Positions 52,992-61,125 of a DNA stretch of 64,000 nucleotides are shown here, piece after piece. Positions within the stretch are counted from its first letter, which is position 1; the number at the start of each line of letters is the position of its first letter. Source of the stretch: Bacteroidales bacterium (lineage in GTDB: Bacteria; Bacteroidota; Bacteroidia; Bacteroidales; Lentimicrobiaceae); NCBI GenBank assembly GCA_016705005.1, contig JADIZB010000001.1, positions 806,001 through 870,000 on the forward strand, given 5' to 3'. The notes under the pieces were generated by a model, which saw only the letters and a list, made by a program, of their open reading frames with translations, made no database searches and had not been told where the DNA came from. The position numbers and the translations under genes are program-made.

Positions 52992-54614
52992 TCAGTTCAT
53001 CTTCTTCATCTCGTCCAAAGCCTTCAGATAAGTCTTGTCTGTGCGGAGGAATACAGGATAGAAACCCTTTTCATCAAAAATATTCCTGGCAACAAGTGCT
53101 TTCAGAAGATTGCTTATTTCATCCTTCGAAAAAGCGATGCCGACGGGGTCAGGCTTCACCTCATTTTTCGCGGCAAAGTCAATGAAACTCTGGTAAACGA
53201 CTGGAGTAACAGTAAACTGACGGTTGAATTCTTCAAAGTCCTTATAAGTATTCAGCATTCTCCGGTTGTTGTCGGTGTATTCAAAGGCGAACTGGTAAAG
53301 CAGGCCCTTGTTCATAATTGCATTGTAATACTGATATTTTTCATTTTTCTCTACAGGCATATATACATCCGGCATAATGCCACCACCGCCATAGACGGTT
53401 TTTCCACCGGGGGTAGTGTATTTTAGCGAATCGTTAAGGCGCACGCTGTCCTGGCTCTCCATTTCGCCATGTACCATCCGGTCGTACAATTCTTCCTGGT
53501 ATTCACGGGCATGTCCGTTTTTATAAGGTTTCTGGATACTTCTGCCTGTGGGCGTGTAGTATCGTGCTACAGTAAGCCGGATGGCGGAACCATCAGGCAG
53601 GCTGAGTTGCTCCTGAACAAGGCCCTTGCCAAAGGAACGGCGTCCGACAATGGTCGCCCTGTCGTTGTCCTGCAGGGCACCGGCAACAATCTCACTTGAC
53701 GAGGCAGAGCCTTCATCAATCAGCACCATCAGCTGTCCTTTTTCAAAATGCCCCTTCTCTGTGGCATTTGCAACCTGTTTTGGCCTATTGAGCCCTTCGG
53801 TGTAAACGATCAGTTTGCCGGCCGGAAGAAACTCATCGGCCACATCGATGGCTGCCTGGAGGTAGCCACCCGAATTTCCCCGCAGATCGAGGATCAGGTT
53901 ACCCAGGCCCTTCGACTTCAGGGTGATCAGTGCCTGGCTCAGTTCTTCGGCCGTTGTGGCAGAGAACTTCGATAGCTTGATATAGCCGGTTCCTGGTTCA
54001 GGCATATATGCTATGTCGATGCTGTAGGTTGGTATCACATCGCGTGTTAGTTCAAATTTCAGCAATCCCTTCACCCCCCGGCGCAGGATACCGACATTGA
54101 CTTTTGTTCCCCGCTCTCCTTTGAGAAGCTTCATCACGTCGTTGGTGGAGATTTTTATTCCGGCAATGTTCTTCCCTTCAACCTTAACAATGCGGTCGCC
54201 GGCAAGCACCCCGGCTTTAGCGGAAGGCCCGCCGGGAATTGTGTTAATGATGTAAACGGTGTCTTTCTCCAGCCTGAACTGCACACCAATGCCATCAAAA
54301 TTACCGAGCAGGGGGTCGTTCACCTCGTTGAATTCTTCGGCTGAAATATATTGGGAGTGCGGATCAAGATCGGACAGAATGCCTTCGATGGCTGAGCGGC
54401 TGAGTGCATCCACATCCACCGAATCGACATAATCCTGCTTTATATAGGAAATAACATCGTTAACCGGATCATAATTCCTTGATTTTAATCCCTGAAGCAG
54501 GGTTTCATTGATGGGTGACACCCTGACAAGGGTAGCTCCCAGGAAAAAGCCTGCGATCAGCACCAGGGCGAATGCGATGGGAAGGTATACCGAAAACCGT
54601 TTGTTGTTGTACAT
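52992..54614 (-). CDS. S41 family C-terminal processing peptidase (CtpA-like)
   Basis: This 540-residue protease has an N-terminal TM or signal anchor (FALVLIAGFFLGATLV), a PDZ domain (about 85-175) and an S41 catalytic domain with Ser in DEGSASSSEIVAGALQDN and the Lys in RRSFGKGLVQEQ. CtpA-type enzymes cleave C-termini of exported substrates and edit cell-wall hydrolases. The C-terminal extension (about 400-540) is longer than in E. coli-type members, as in other Bacteroidota. Confidence 0.95.
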   Translation of the reverse strand: MYNNKRFSVYLPIAFALVLIAGFFLGATLVRVSPINETLLQGLKSRNYDPVNDVISYIKQDYVDSVDVDALSRSAIEGILSDLDPHSQYISAEEFNEVNDPLLGNFDGIGVQFRLEKDTVYIINTIPGGPSAKAGVLAGDRIVKVEGKNIAGIKISTNDVMKLLKGERGTKVNVGILRRGVKGLLKFELTRDVIPTYSIDIAYMPEPGTGYIKLSKFSATTAEELSQALITLKSKGLGNLILDLRGNSGGYLQAAIDVADEFLPAGKLIVYTEGLNRPKQVANATEKGHFEKGQLMVLIDEGSASSSEIVAGALQDNDRATIVGRRSFGKGLVQEQLSLPDGSAIRLTVARYYTPTGRSIQKPYKNGHAREYQEELYDRMVHGEMESQDSVRLNDSLKYTTPGGKTVYGGGGIMPDVYMPVEKNEKYQYYNAIMNKGLLYQFAFEYTDNNRRMLNTYKDFEEFNRQFTVTPVVYQSFIDFAAKNEVKPDPVGIAFSKDEISNLLKALVARNIFDEKGFYPVFLRTDKTYLKALDEMKKMN

Positions 54615-54636
54615 AGCTGTGAAGGAAAAGAAGAAG

Positions 54637-54644
54637 CAAAGTTA
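54637..54644 (-). promoter_or_regulatory. -7 promoter element for the S41 peptidase
   Basis: On the reverse strand this reads TAACTTTG; leader about 20 nt. Confidence 0.6.
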
Positions 54645-54788
54645 AAGAATAAACACGAGCCTGATGAATCCGGAACGTGACGGAGCATCAGAAATTTCCC
54701 GGTTCCGGATCAGGTTAACGACAGAACAGGTCTCGATGAGTCTGCCTGCTGTTTGGCGTGGAGGATTGAAGTAATACGCTGAAAACGG

Positions 54789-56759
54789 CTATTGTAATGC
54801 CTTTCTGGCTTTCAGAATGTACTTTGCCGTATCCAGCGGACTGATTCCACGGTAAGGCCGGATCACCCCCTGTTCGTCGGTGCATTCCCGGTAACCACAG
54901 AAAAAAGTGAAAATTCTGGCCTTGCCACCCGAACGGGAACTCAGTTTAACCGGATAATCGATTGAGGTGGACAGGGGCAGTTCGCCGGTTAAGGTAAAAC
55001 GGCCGGGACTGATCCCCGGTGAATCGAAATTTCCCCGCATCTGGGTTATATCGCTGGTTATGACGCCCAGCAGTTCTTCCGGCGCATCAATTTTAAACCG
55101 GATCATTGGCTCAAGGAGAGTGGTGCCGGTATTGACCAGCCCGTTCATGATACCCATCGGGGTTGCCACAGCAAAATCTCCAGCCCTGGAGTGCACCGGA
55201 TGGTCCTCCCCTTCGATGAGGGTGATGCGGATATCGGTAACTTCCCAGCCTTTAATGCCCTGCTTTAATGCAGCACCAATGGTCCTTTCAACCTCATTCT
55301 GGTATTTCTGCTGCACATCGTTCACACCCAGGAGGCTTCTGTATGAAACCCCGCTTCCCCTTTCGCCCGGCTCAATGCGGAATTTCATAATGGCCCAGCA
55401 GGGCTTGGGCATCCAGTATTGCACAAATCCTTCACCGGCTGAAGCCGGTGTCTCTTTGTATATCACGGTAGGGTTCTCAAACTTAGCTTCAATTCCGAAC
55501 CTGTCGGCCAGGATTCGCTCCAGCACCTCCATCTGTATCCAGCCCATGATTTTCACCTGCAGCTCCGACTCTTCACGCAACCAGTCAAACTCAAGGGCAG
55601 GATCCTCGGCTGAAAGTTCCAGCATGGCAGCCGCCAGAGCAGGATAGTCTTTTTCTTTCATGGCTTTTACCCTGACTATGATCAGCGGTGTCCTGAGCCT
55701 GACAACCTCCGGAATTTCATCGGTGGGTTCCCCGAGCAGATCACCCACACAGGCGCTACCAATGCCACACAGTCCGGCCAGATCGCCCGCTTCAACCAGT
55801 CCGGTATCCTCGTATCGTCCCGGGAATAACCGCCGCACCTGGGTCACCTTTTCTTCTGCACCCTGTGTGGCATTGAATATAACTTCCCGGGTTGCAACCG
55901 ATCCATTGAAAACCCGGACATAAGCAATCTTTCCCATAACTTTGTCATGGCCGATGCCATAAACCAGGGCTGAAAGGGGTTTGTCTGTTTCCCCTTTGGG
56001 TACCGGGAAATACTTCACCACAAAATCAAGCAAAGCCTGAATCCCCAGTCCCATCTTGGCTGATCCGAAAAGAAGCGGATAAACCGAAGCACTTTGAATC
56101 AGGAATCCCAATTGACTGTCGAGGGCCTCAAAAGCAGGTGTGTTGCCCTCCAGGTAACTATTCAAAAGGGTTTCATCGCTTTCTACCACTTTTTCCATCA
56201 ATAGTGAATCCGTATTCCCGGCACCCCACAAACTTTTCAACTTAACCCCGGGCTCACCTTCGCCAGATACTTCCTGTAAGGGCATAGGCACAATGTTTAA
56301 CTCCTTTTCAATGGCCCGGACCACACTGTCGGTATCGGCCCCTGTCCTGTCGGTTTTATTGACAAAAAACACAACCGGGATTCTTCTTTCGCGCAGGGCA
56401 TGCCAGAGCGTTTCGGTATGGGCCTGAACCCCTTCAACGGCCGAAATCACCAGGATAACACCATCAGGAATCCTGAGCACACGTTCTACATCGGCCGAAA
56501 AGTCAACATGGCCGGGGGTATCTATCAGATTGATGCGAACACCGCCCCAGTGAAAGGATGTGTGAGAGGAGCTGACCGAAATCCCCCGCTCTTTTTCCAC
56601 CGGCAGAAAATCCGTTTGCGCCGTGCCCTTGTCAACATTGCCGGGTTGCCGGGTCTGACCCGACAGATACAAAAACTGTTCAGTAATGGTGGTTTTGCCT
56701 GCATCGGCATGTGCCAGGATGGCAATGTTGCGGAGGGAGGGGTTAGCAGGGGGAGTCAT
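54789..56759 (-). CDS. TetM/TetQ-like translational GTPase (EF-G paralogue)
   Basis: The 656 residues show the EF-G layout: G1 AHADAGKTT (Ala in place of the usual Val), G2 RGISVSSSHTSFHW, G3 DTPGHVDF, G4 NKTD, then domains II to V. The sequence after G2 and the total length are closer to the ribosomal-protection (TetM/TetO/TetQ) branch than to EF-G itself. It should act on the ribosome with GTP. Whether it dislodges tetracycline or serves a housekeeping role cannot be told from sequence; no mobile context is visible. Start at ATG 56759, fixed by the promoter. Confidence 0.85.
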   Translation of the reverse strand: MTPPANPSLRNIAILAHADAGKTTITEQFLYLSGQTRQPGNVDKGTAQTDFLPVEKERGISVSSSHTSFHWGGVRINLIDTPGHVDFSADVERVLRIPDGVILVISAVEGVQAHTETLWHALRERRIPVVFFVNKTDRTGADTDSVVRAIEKELNIVPMPLQEVSGEGEPGVKLKSLWGAGNTDSLLMEKVVESDETLLNSYLEGNTPAFEALDSQLGFLIQSASVYPLLFGSAKMGLGIQALLDFVVKYFPVPKGETDKPLSALVYGIGHDKVMGKIAYVRVFNGSVATREVIFNATQGAEEKVTQVRRLFPGRYEDTGLVEAGDLAGLCGIGSACVGDLLGEPTDEIPEVVRLRTPLIIVRVKAMKEKDYPALAAAMLELSAEDPALEFDWLREESELQVKIMGWIQMEVLERILADRFGIEAKFENPTVIYKETPASAGEGFVQYWMPKPCWAIMKFRIEPGERGSGVSYRSLLGVNDVQQKYQNEVERTIGAALKQGIKGWEVTDIRITLIEGEDHPVHSRAGDFAVATPMGIMNGLVNTGTTLLEPMIRFKIDAPEELLGVITSDITQMRGNFDSPGISPGRFTLTGELPLSTSIDYPVKLSSRSGGKARIFTFFCGYRECTDEQGVIRPYRGISPLDTAKYILKARKALQ

Positions 56760-56766
56760 ACAGGGG

Positions 56767-56774
56767 CAAAGGTA
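56767..56774 (-). promoter_or_regulatory. -7 promoter element for the translational GTPase
   Basis: On the reverse strand this reads TACCTTTG and ends only 7 nt before ATG 56759, so the mRNA would be essentially leaderless. Confidence 0.6.
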
Positions 56775-56971
56775 TAAAATCAGAAGCAGAGGATCGGGTA
56801 TACTAAAGTCAAAAAAACCATTGTCTGATGTTTCTCCACCAAAGGTTTGAACCCGATGTAACCTTCTCTCCCGTGCATCATAGAATAATGCTCGCACAAT
56901 AGCTTTAATATTGTCGTTCGGGAGCAATCTGGAAGAATGTAATTTCTTTATTGCAAAACATCAGAAAATTG

Positions 56972-56979
56972 TATCTTTG
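56972..56979 (+). promoter_or_regulatory. -7 promoter element for tRNA-Leu
   Basis: TATCTTTG fits the consensus with TTG at 56951-56953 as a -33 candidate. The predicted start, near 56984, lies just before the outer palindrome arm. Confidence 0.6.
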
Positions 56980-56990
56980 CCATCCTTATC

Positions 56991-57123
56991 AAAGATTCCA
57001 CCTGCCCCGGTGGCGGAATTGGTAGACGCGTCGGTCTCAAAAACCGATGAACGAGAGTTCGTGCTCGGTTTTTGATTCCGGCCGGGGTCGAAAGAATTCC
57101 CTACCGGAGCAGGTGGATTCTTT
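56991..57123. repeat. 133-bp imperfect palindrome enclosing tRNA-Leu
   Basis: Outer arms 56991-57011 and 57103-57123 are complementary at 19 of 21 positions. Inner arms 57037-57047 (TCAAAAACCGA) and 57065-57075 (TCGGTTTTTGA) are exact reverse complements. Both share the same centre near 57056. Intermediate parts match only locally (for example the GGAATT of the D-arm against 57095-57100 read in reverse). Confidence 0.8.
57004..57089 (+). tRNA. tRNA-Leu (CAA), with atypical T-arm
   Basis: The acceptor GCCCCGG pairs with CCGGGGT (57082-57088, one G-T pair). The D-arm (GCGGAATTGGTAGACGC) and anticodon stem-loop (TCGGT-CTCAAAA-ACCGA, anticodon CAA) are normal. The GAAC-GAGA-GTTC variable arm marks a class II leucine tRNA. 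The T-arm region (TCGGTTTTTGATTCCGG) lacks the invariant GG-TTC-RA, and the base after the acceptor is C rather than A73. An alternative 3' end at 57111 would pair GCCCCGG with CCGGAGC and supply A73, but no clear T-arm precedes it. The 5' half is sound; the 3' half is doubtful. Confidence 0.7.
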
Positions 57124-57163
57124 CGTTTAATCGATAAAAAAAGTGATTCTGCGAAACCATAAA

Positions 57164-57784
57164 TTATTTTCTTCCGAAATCCGCCGGAACCTCTCCCCAT
57201 TCAGTTGTTTCCCATTTAAGGATAGGGTTGTCCCATGTGTTGAGGTGAAGCCAGTCTTCAGCCCGGGAGATCAGCTCAAGCAATTCCGCATTTTTCTTAT
57301 TCGGCGTAATTTTGGTATTCGCCTTTTTCTTTTTCACCCAGGCGATGGCTGTTTTTGAATCGGTGTAAACCGGGATGGATAAACCGTATTTTTTCAGATA
57401 ACCCAATCCGTGTACAATAGCCAGGAATTCACCGATGTTGTTGGTGCCTTCAGGATACGGCCCTCCATGAAAAAGCCGCTTCTTCGTGGAGGTCTCCACC
57501 CCCTGGTACTCCATGACACCCGGGTTGCCGGCGCAGGCGGCATCCACCGAGATACTGACCAAAAGAGGTTGACCTGCTCCACCCTTTTTTACCGGCTGTA
57601 CCCGTCTGAAGGTGGCTTTCGGGGCGCCTGCCGAAAATGCCCGGATTGCTTCCTGTTCACTTTCGAAGCTCTTATACCTTGCCGTTTCAAAACCCTTCAC
57701 CTGTTTTTCACAGTCTTTCCAGGTGCTGAAAATGCCGGTTTCCCTTCCGCTCCAGACTACGTAATATTTTTGCTTCTTTGCCAT
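57164..57784 (-). CDS. rnhA: Ribonuclease H with viroplasmin-type N-terminal domain
   Basis: The 206 residues begin with a hybrid-binding (viroplasmin) domain (about 1-50, YYVVWSGRETGIFSTWKDC). The RNase H fold follows, with catalytic acids in SVDAAC, NIGEFLA, YTDSKTA and the C-terminal ADFGRK. It removes the RNA strand of RNA-DNA hybrids. The viroplasmin domain raises affinity for hybrids in related enzymes. Confidence 0.92.
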   Translation of the reverse strand: MAKKQKYYVVWSGRETGIFSTWKDCEKQVKGFETARYKSFESEQEAIRAFSAGAPKATFRRVQPVKKGGAGQPLLVSISVDAACAGNPGVMEYQGVETSTKKRLFHGGPYPEGTNNIGEFLAIVHGLGYLKKYGLSIPVYTDSKTAIAWVKKKKANTKITPNKKNAELLELISRAEDWLHLNTWDNPILKWETTEWGEVPADFGRK

Positions 57785-58124
57785 TGCTGATCAAACGGTT
57801 TGCCTGCCGGTTCAGGGGTGAGAAATGATAAACATTGAAGATCCAACCACCAAATCTAATTTAATATGCCTGTAATTATTGTTCACAATCCCTGATTTTA
57901 GGTAAATTTCGCAGATTGTTCCATAATGACTTCTGTATCTTGTCTTCCGATTTTATCGGAACAGGCACTACGGGGCTTTTACCAAATGGGGGATATTAAT
58001 TTTCTACCAGAATATCGTCCCTCCGGGACTGATATAATCCGCACAAAACATTCCTGCCAGAGTGTAAAAATACAAACTGTTGGTACTGATTGTTTACTTT
58101 TGTTTTAAAGTAATATCACGAAAA
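57785..58124. other. 340-bp intergenic region
   Basis: Nothing is recognised except the gldH -7 element at 58095-58102. Open frames here are short and lack convincing starts. Confidence 0.5.
58095..58102 (+). promoter_or_regulatory. -7 promoter element for gldH
   Basis: TACTTTTG fits the consensus, 22 nt before ATG 58125. Confidence 0.6.
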
Positions 58125-58586
58125 ATGAAAAGAATCCTTTTATCAATATTTGTATTGTCTATTCTTGTGTCATGTCAGAAAGGTGTTACCTATAAAGAGT
58201 TTCATAAATTCGACAATTATGTCTGGGATAGGTTCGAGAAGGTGAAATTTAACATTCCGGTTGAAGAAGCCGGGATGAAAGCCGACATTGTATTCACGAT
58301 CAGGCATATTACGCAATATCCTTACGACAACCTGCCAGTAAATGTAATCCTGACCACCCCATCGGGAGAAGAGCGCATCGTGGAAAAAGACATTCGTCTT
58401 AAAAATGACAAAGGAGAGTTTACCGGAAGCGTGGCCGGCGATCTCTGGGACTTTGAGGAGATTCTGTGGCCGGGTTTTCAGTTTAATGAAGCCGGCAATT
58501 ATACCGTCGAATTCGAAAATCTGATCCCGAAGATGGGTATTCCGGGACTGGCTGATATCGGGATCTGCCTCAGGAAATCAAAATAA
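58125..58586 (+). CDS. gldH: Gliding motility lipoprotein GldH
   Basis: This 153-residue protein has a lipoprotein signal (LLSIFVLSILVSC, Cys17). The GldH body runs YKEFHKFDNYVWDRFEKVKFNI ... IRHITQYPYDNLPVNV ... GDLWDFEEILWPGFQFNEAGNY. GldH is needed for gliding and chitin use in Flavobacterium, but is widespread in non-gliding Bacteroidota, where it may serve surface assembly. ATG 58125 is chosen because it starts the signal and follows a promoter. No other gld gene is adjacent. Confidence 0.9.
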   Translation: MKRILLSIFVLSILVSCQKGVTYKEFHKFDNYVWDRFEKVKFNIPVEEAGMKADIVFTIRHITQYPYDNLPVNVILTTPSGEERIVEKDIRLKNDKGEFTGSVAGDLWDFEEILWPGFQFNEAGNYTVEFENLIPKMGIPGLADIGICLRKSK

Positions 58587-58590
58587 TCCC

Positions 58591-59535
58591 TTACTCAGCC
58601 ATTCTGATGTTTAATTCCGGATCATTCAGGATTTTGAGGGTGGTATCTTTATCCTGCAGCAATTGCTTCTTCAGGATATCAAGGCTGGCAAATTTTTTCT
58701 CATTCCGTATGCGCCTGATCAGTTTCACCGTGATCGGTTCGTAATAAATATCCTCGTCGAAATCAAAGATGTTGGTTTCAATGGTCAGTTTGTGCGCGTT
58801 GATGGTCGGCCGCATACCGATGTTGGTCATACCTGGCTTTACCATTCCCCGCACCCTGACAGTAGATGCATAAACCCCCATGGCCGGGATCAGTTTGTTC
58901 GGGTCATCCACAAACAGGTTGGCTGTGGGATAACCGATCAGTTTCCCAATCTGGTTGCCCCTGACCACTTCTCCTGTTACCTCGTAATAGTATCCGAGCA
59001 GTAAAGCGGCTTTCTCAACATCCCCTTCCTGCAACAGCCATCGGATGGTGGTTGAATTGACCCTTGAGTTTCCGGCCACCTGTTCGTCTACCCTGGCTAC
59101 CCTGTAACCATACTTCTCCCCCAGCTTGAAAAAAAGTTCGATGTTACCGCTGCGGTTATGCCCGAAACCATGGTCATAGCCTATGATGATCATTTCGGGT
59201 TTGATGAGGTTGACGAGAAACTGAATGAAGTCCTCAGCCGGAAGTTTCGAAAATTCAGCTGTAAAGGGTATTTCAACAAGGTTGGTAATTCCGGTATCCT
59301 CAAATATCCTTCTTTTTTCAGCCCGCGTGTTCAGCAGGTACACCTGCTGGCCAAGGGCGATCCTCGGGTGAGGGTCGAAGGTTACCACAACCGCATCTCC
59401 GCCGGTGATGCCGGCCTGTTTTATCAGCTCTGCCATAATGGCCTTATGGCCAAGATGTACCCCATCGAAAGTACCGATGGTGATGACCGGACGTTTCAGA
59501 GAAAGTGGCGAAGAAATATCGGTAAAAACTTGCAC
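58591..59535 (-). CDS. ribF: Bifunctional riboflavin kinase/FMN adenylyltransferase
   Basis: RibF converts riboflavin to FMN and then to FAD. The 314 residues have an N-terminal FAD synthetase domain (TIGTFDGVHLGHKAIM, residues about 21-36) and a C-terminal riboflavin kinase domain (GNQIGKLIGYPTANL; GVYASTVRVRG). It is 8 nt downstream of asd and convergent with gldH. Confidence 0.96.
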   Translation of the reverse strand: MQVFTDISSPLSLKRPVITIGTFDGVHLGHKAIMAELIKQAGITGGDAVVVTFDPHPRIALGQQVYLLNTRAEKRRIFEDTGITNLVEIPFTAEFSKLPAEDFIQFLVNLIKPEMIIIGYDHGFGHNRSGNIELFFKLGEKYGYRVARVDEQVAGNSRVNSTTIRWLLQEGDVEKAALLLGYYYEVTGEVVRGNQIGKLIGYPTANLFVDDPNKLIPAMGVYASTVRVRGMVKPGMTNIGMRPTINAHKLTIETNIFDFDEDIYYEPITVKLIRRIRNEKKFASLDILKKQLLQDKDTTLKILNDPELNIRMAE

Positions 59536-59543
59536 GTGGGAGG

Positions 59544-60551
59544 TCAGGCTTTAAGAATCTCATTCTGAAGCAGTAAAGCTGCAATCTGTACGGCATTGGT
59601 GGCGGCCCCTTTGCGCAGGTTATCGGCAACAACCCATAAATTCAGACCGTTTTCGATCGAATGATCACGGCGGACCCGGCCCACAAACACTTCATCGCGC
59701 CCCTCGGAGTACTTTGGCATCGGATAGACCGACTTATCGGTGTCGTCCTGAAGCACAACTCCCCTGGTTGAAGACAGTATCTTGGTTACATCGCTCAGAT
59801 CGAAAGGTTTTTCAAACTCTATGTTGACCGATTCGGAATGACCTCCGAAAACAGGTACTCTTACAACAGTGGCTGTTACCATGATTTCAGGGGCTTGCAT
59901 GATTTTCCGGGTTTCATCCACCAGTTTCTGCTCCTCTGTGGTATAGCCATCAGGAAGGAAAGTTCCGCCATGCGGGAATATATTGAGATCGATCGGGTGC
60001 GGGTAAACCCGGCTCCCATTCACCCCTTTGCGTTCGTTTTCAAGCTGCTGAACCGCTTTTGCTCCGGTTCCGGTGACGCTCTGGTAAGTGGAAATAACCA
60101 GTCTCTTAATGCTGTATTTCCTGTGCAGGGGCGCAATGGCCATCACCAGTTGTACCGTAGAACAGTTCGGGTTGGCAATGATGGTCTGTCTCCCTTTCAG
60201 CACATGCCCGTTCACCTCCGGCACAACAAGCGGAATGTTATTTTCCATTCTCCAGGCAGAGGAGTTGTCAACAACGATGCATCCTTCTTTGGCAAACTGA
60301 GGGGCAAACTCACGCGAAGCATCCCCTCCGGCTGAAAACAGAGCCAGATCTGGTTTCATTTTAAGTGCTTCGGCTACGGTCACAACTTTATACTTCCTGT
60401 TGTTGAACAGGATATCCTTACCCACCGATTTTTCAGAGGCTACCGGGATAAAATCAGTGATGGAATTCAGGGGCAGGTATTTCCCTTCTTCCAGAACCCT
60501 CATCATTACATTTCCAACCAGACCGGTTGCTCCAACGACTGCTATTTTCAT
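59544..60551 (-). CDS. asd: Aspartate-semialdehyde dehydrogenase
   Basis: It reduces aspartyl phosphate to aspartate semialdehyde for lysine, threonine, methionine and diaminopimelate synthesis. The 335 residues show GATGLVGNVMMRVLEE, catalytic Cys130 in ANPNCSTVQ, and RVPVFGGHSESVNIEF. Length is normal. It is first in a two-gene operon with ribF. Confidence 0.97.
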   Translation of the reverse strand: MKIAVVGATGLVGNVMMRVLEEGKYLPLNSITDFIPVASEKSVGKDILFNNRKYKVVTVAEALKMKPDLALFSAGGDASREFAPQFAKEGCIVVDNSSAWRMENNIPLVVPEVNGHVLKGRQTIIANPNCSTVQLVMAIAPLHRKYSIKRLVISTYQSVTGTGAKAVQQLENERKGVNGSRVYPHPIDLNIFPHGGTFLPDGYTTEEQKLVDETRKIMQAPEIMVTATVVRVPVFGGHSESVNIEFEKPFDLSDVTKILSSTRGVVLQDDTDKSVYPMPKYSEGRDEVFVGRVRRDHSIENGLNLWVVADNLRKGAATNAVQIAALLLQNEILKA

Positions 60552-61125
60552 TTTATCTGAACTTTATACACCGGTTTACGGCGGATAAATAACGGGAAGT
60601 AAAAACAATTATTCTTATCCCCCTATTTTTTTCACTGCAAAAATACGATTATTCACAATATCCAGCGAGACTGCCAGGGCGCGGGAGTTCGTATTTTCAT
60701 AAGATGAATGCTCATTTGACACCAGATCTCCTGACACGTAAGATGACAGGGCTGGCTGCCGGTATACCTGCCGAGGGGAGAGTGTAAACGAATTGCCATA
60801 TGGCCGGTTTGATTATCCGGTGTTGAGGAAAATGCTTCGGTGTGATAAAAAGCGGGACTTCTGCCCTGTCAAATAACATTACTGCCAATTATTCCAATCA
60901 TTCTGTATTGATAATGTGCGGATTGACCCTTCTGAAATCCCGGATCAAATCATTAAAATTCTTCGGTCTGATTTATGGATTCTTGCGAAATTTTACTTAT
61001 CTTTATTACCGGCAATATTATATATCTATCATAACTACGATTGTATCGATTATTCACATTTACTTTATCCCCGCTATTCATTATATATCCTGTATTATTT
61101 ATAACATTATCAGCTATTTATAAAA
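60552..61125. other. 574-bp intergenic region
   Basis: This holds the asd promoter at 60639-60646 on the reverse strand. The half nearer the LTD protein gene is A/T-rich with no gene, RNA or strong repeat that I can support. Confidence 0.5.
60639..60646 (-). promoter_or_regulatory. -7 promoter element for the asd-ribF operon
   Basis: On the reverse strand this reads TATTTTTG; leader about 85 nt. Confidence 0.6.

Noticed and set aside
54789..56759. Acquired tetracycline-resistance gene (tetQ/tetM)
   Set aside because: No mobile-element context and only family-level similarity by eye; a resistance name would go beyond the evidence.
56760..56927. Extended N-terminus for the translational GTPase
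   Set aside because: The extension contains the promoter motif and has no similarity to the family; the conserved start is at 56759.
57004..57111. Group I intron in tRNA-Leu
   Set aside because: The extra sequence is far too short for a group I intron and has no recognisable core; an inverted duplication explains it better.
57926..58108. 60-codon open frame before gldH
   Set aside because: No promoter ahead of it, runs across the gldH promoter, and shows no recognisable features.
60842..61123. 93-codon open frame before the lamin-tail gene
   Set aside because: Low-complexity Ile/Tyr/Ser-rich translation from A/T-rich DNA, no promoter, ends at the start of the real gene.
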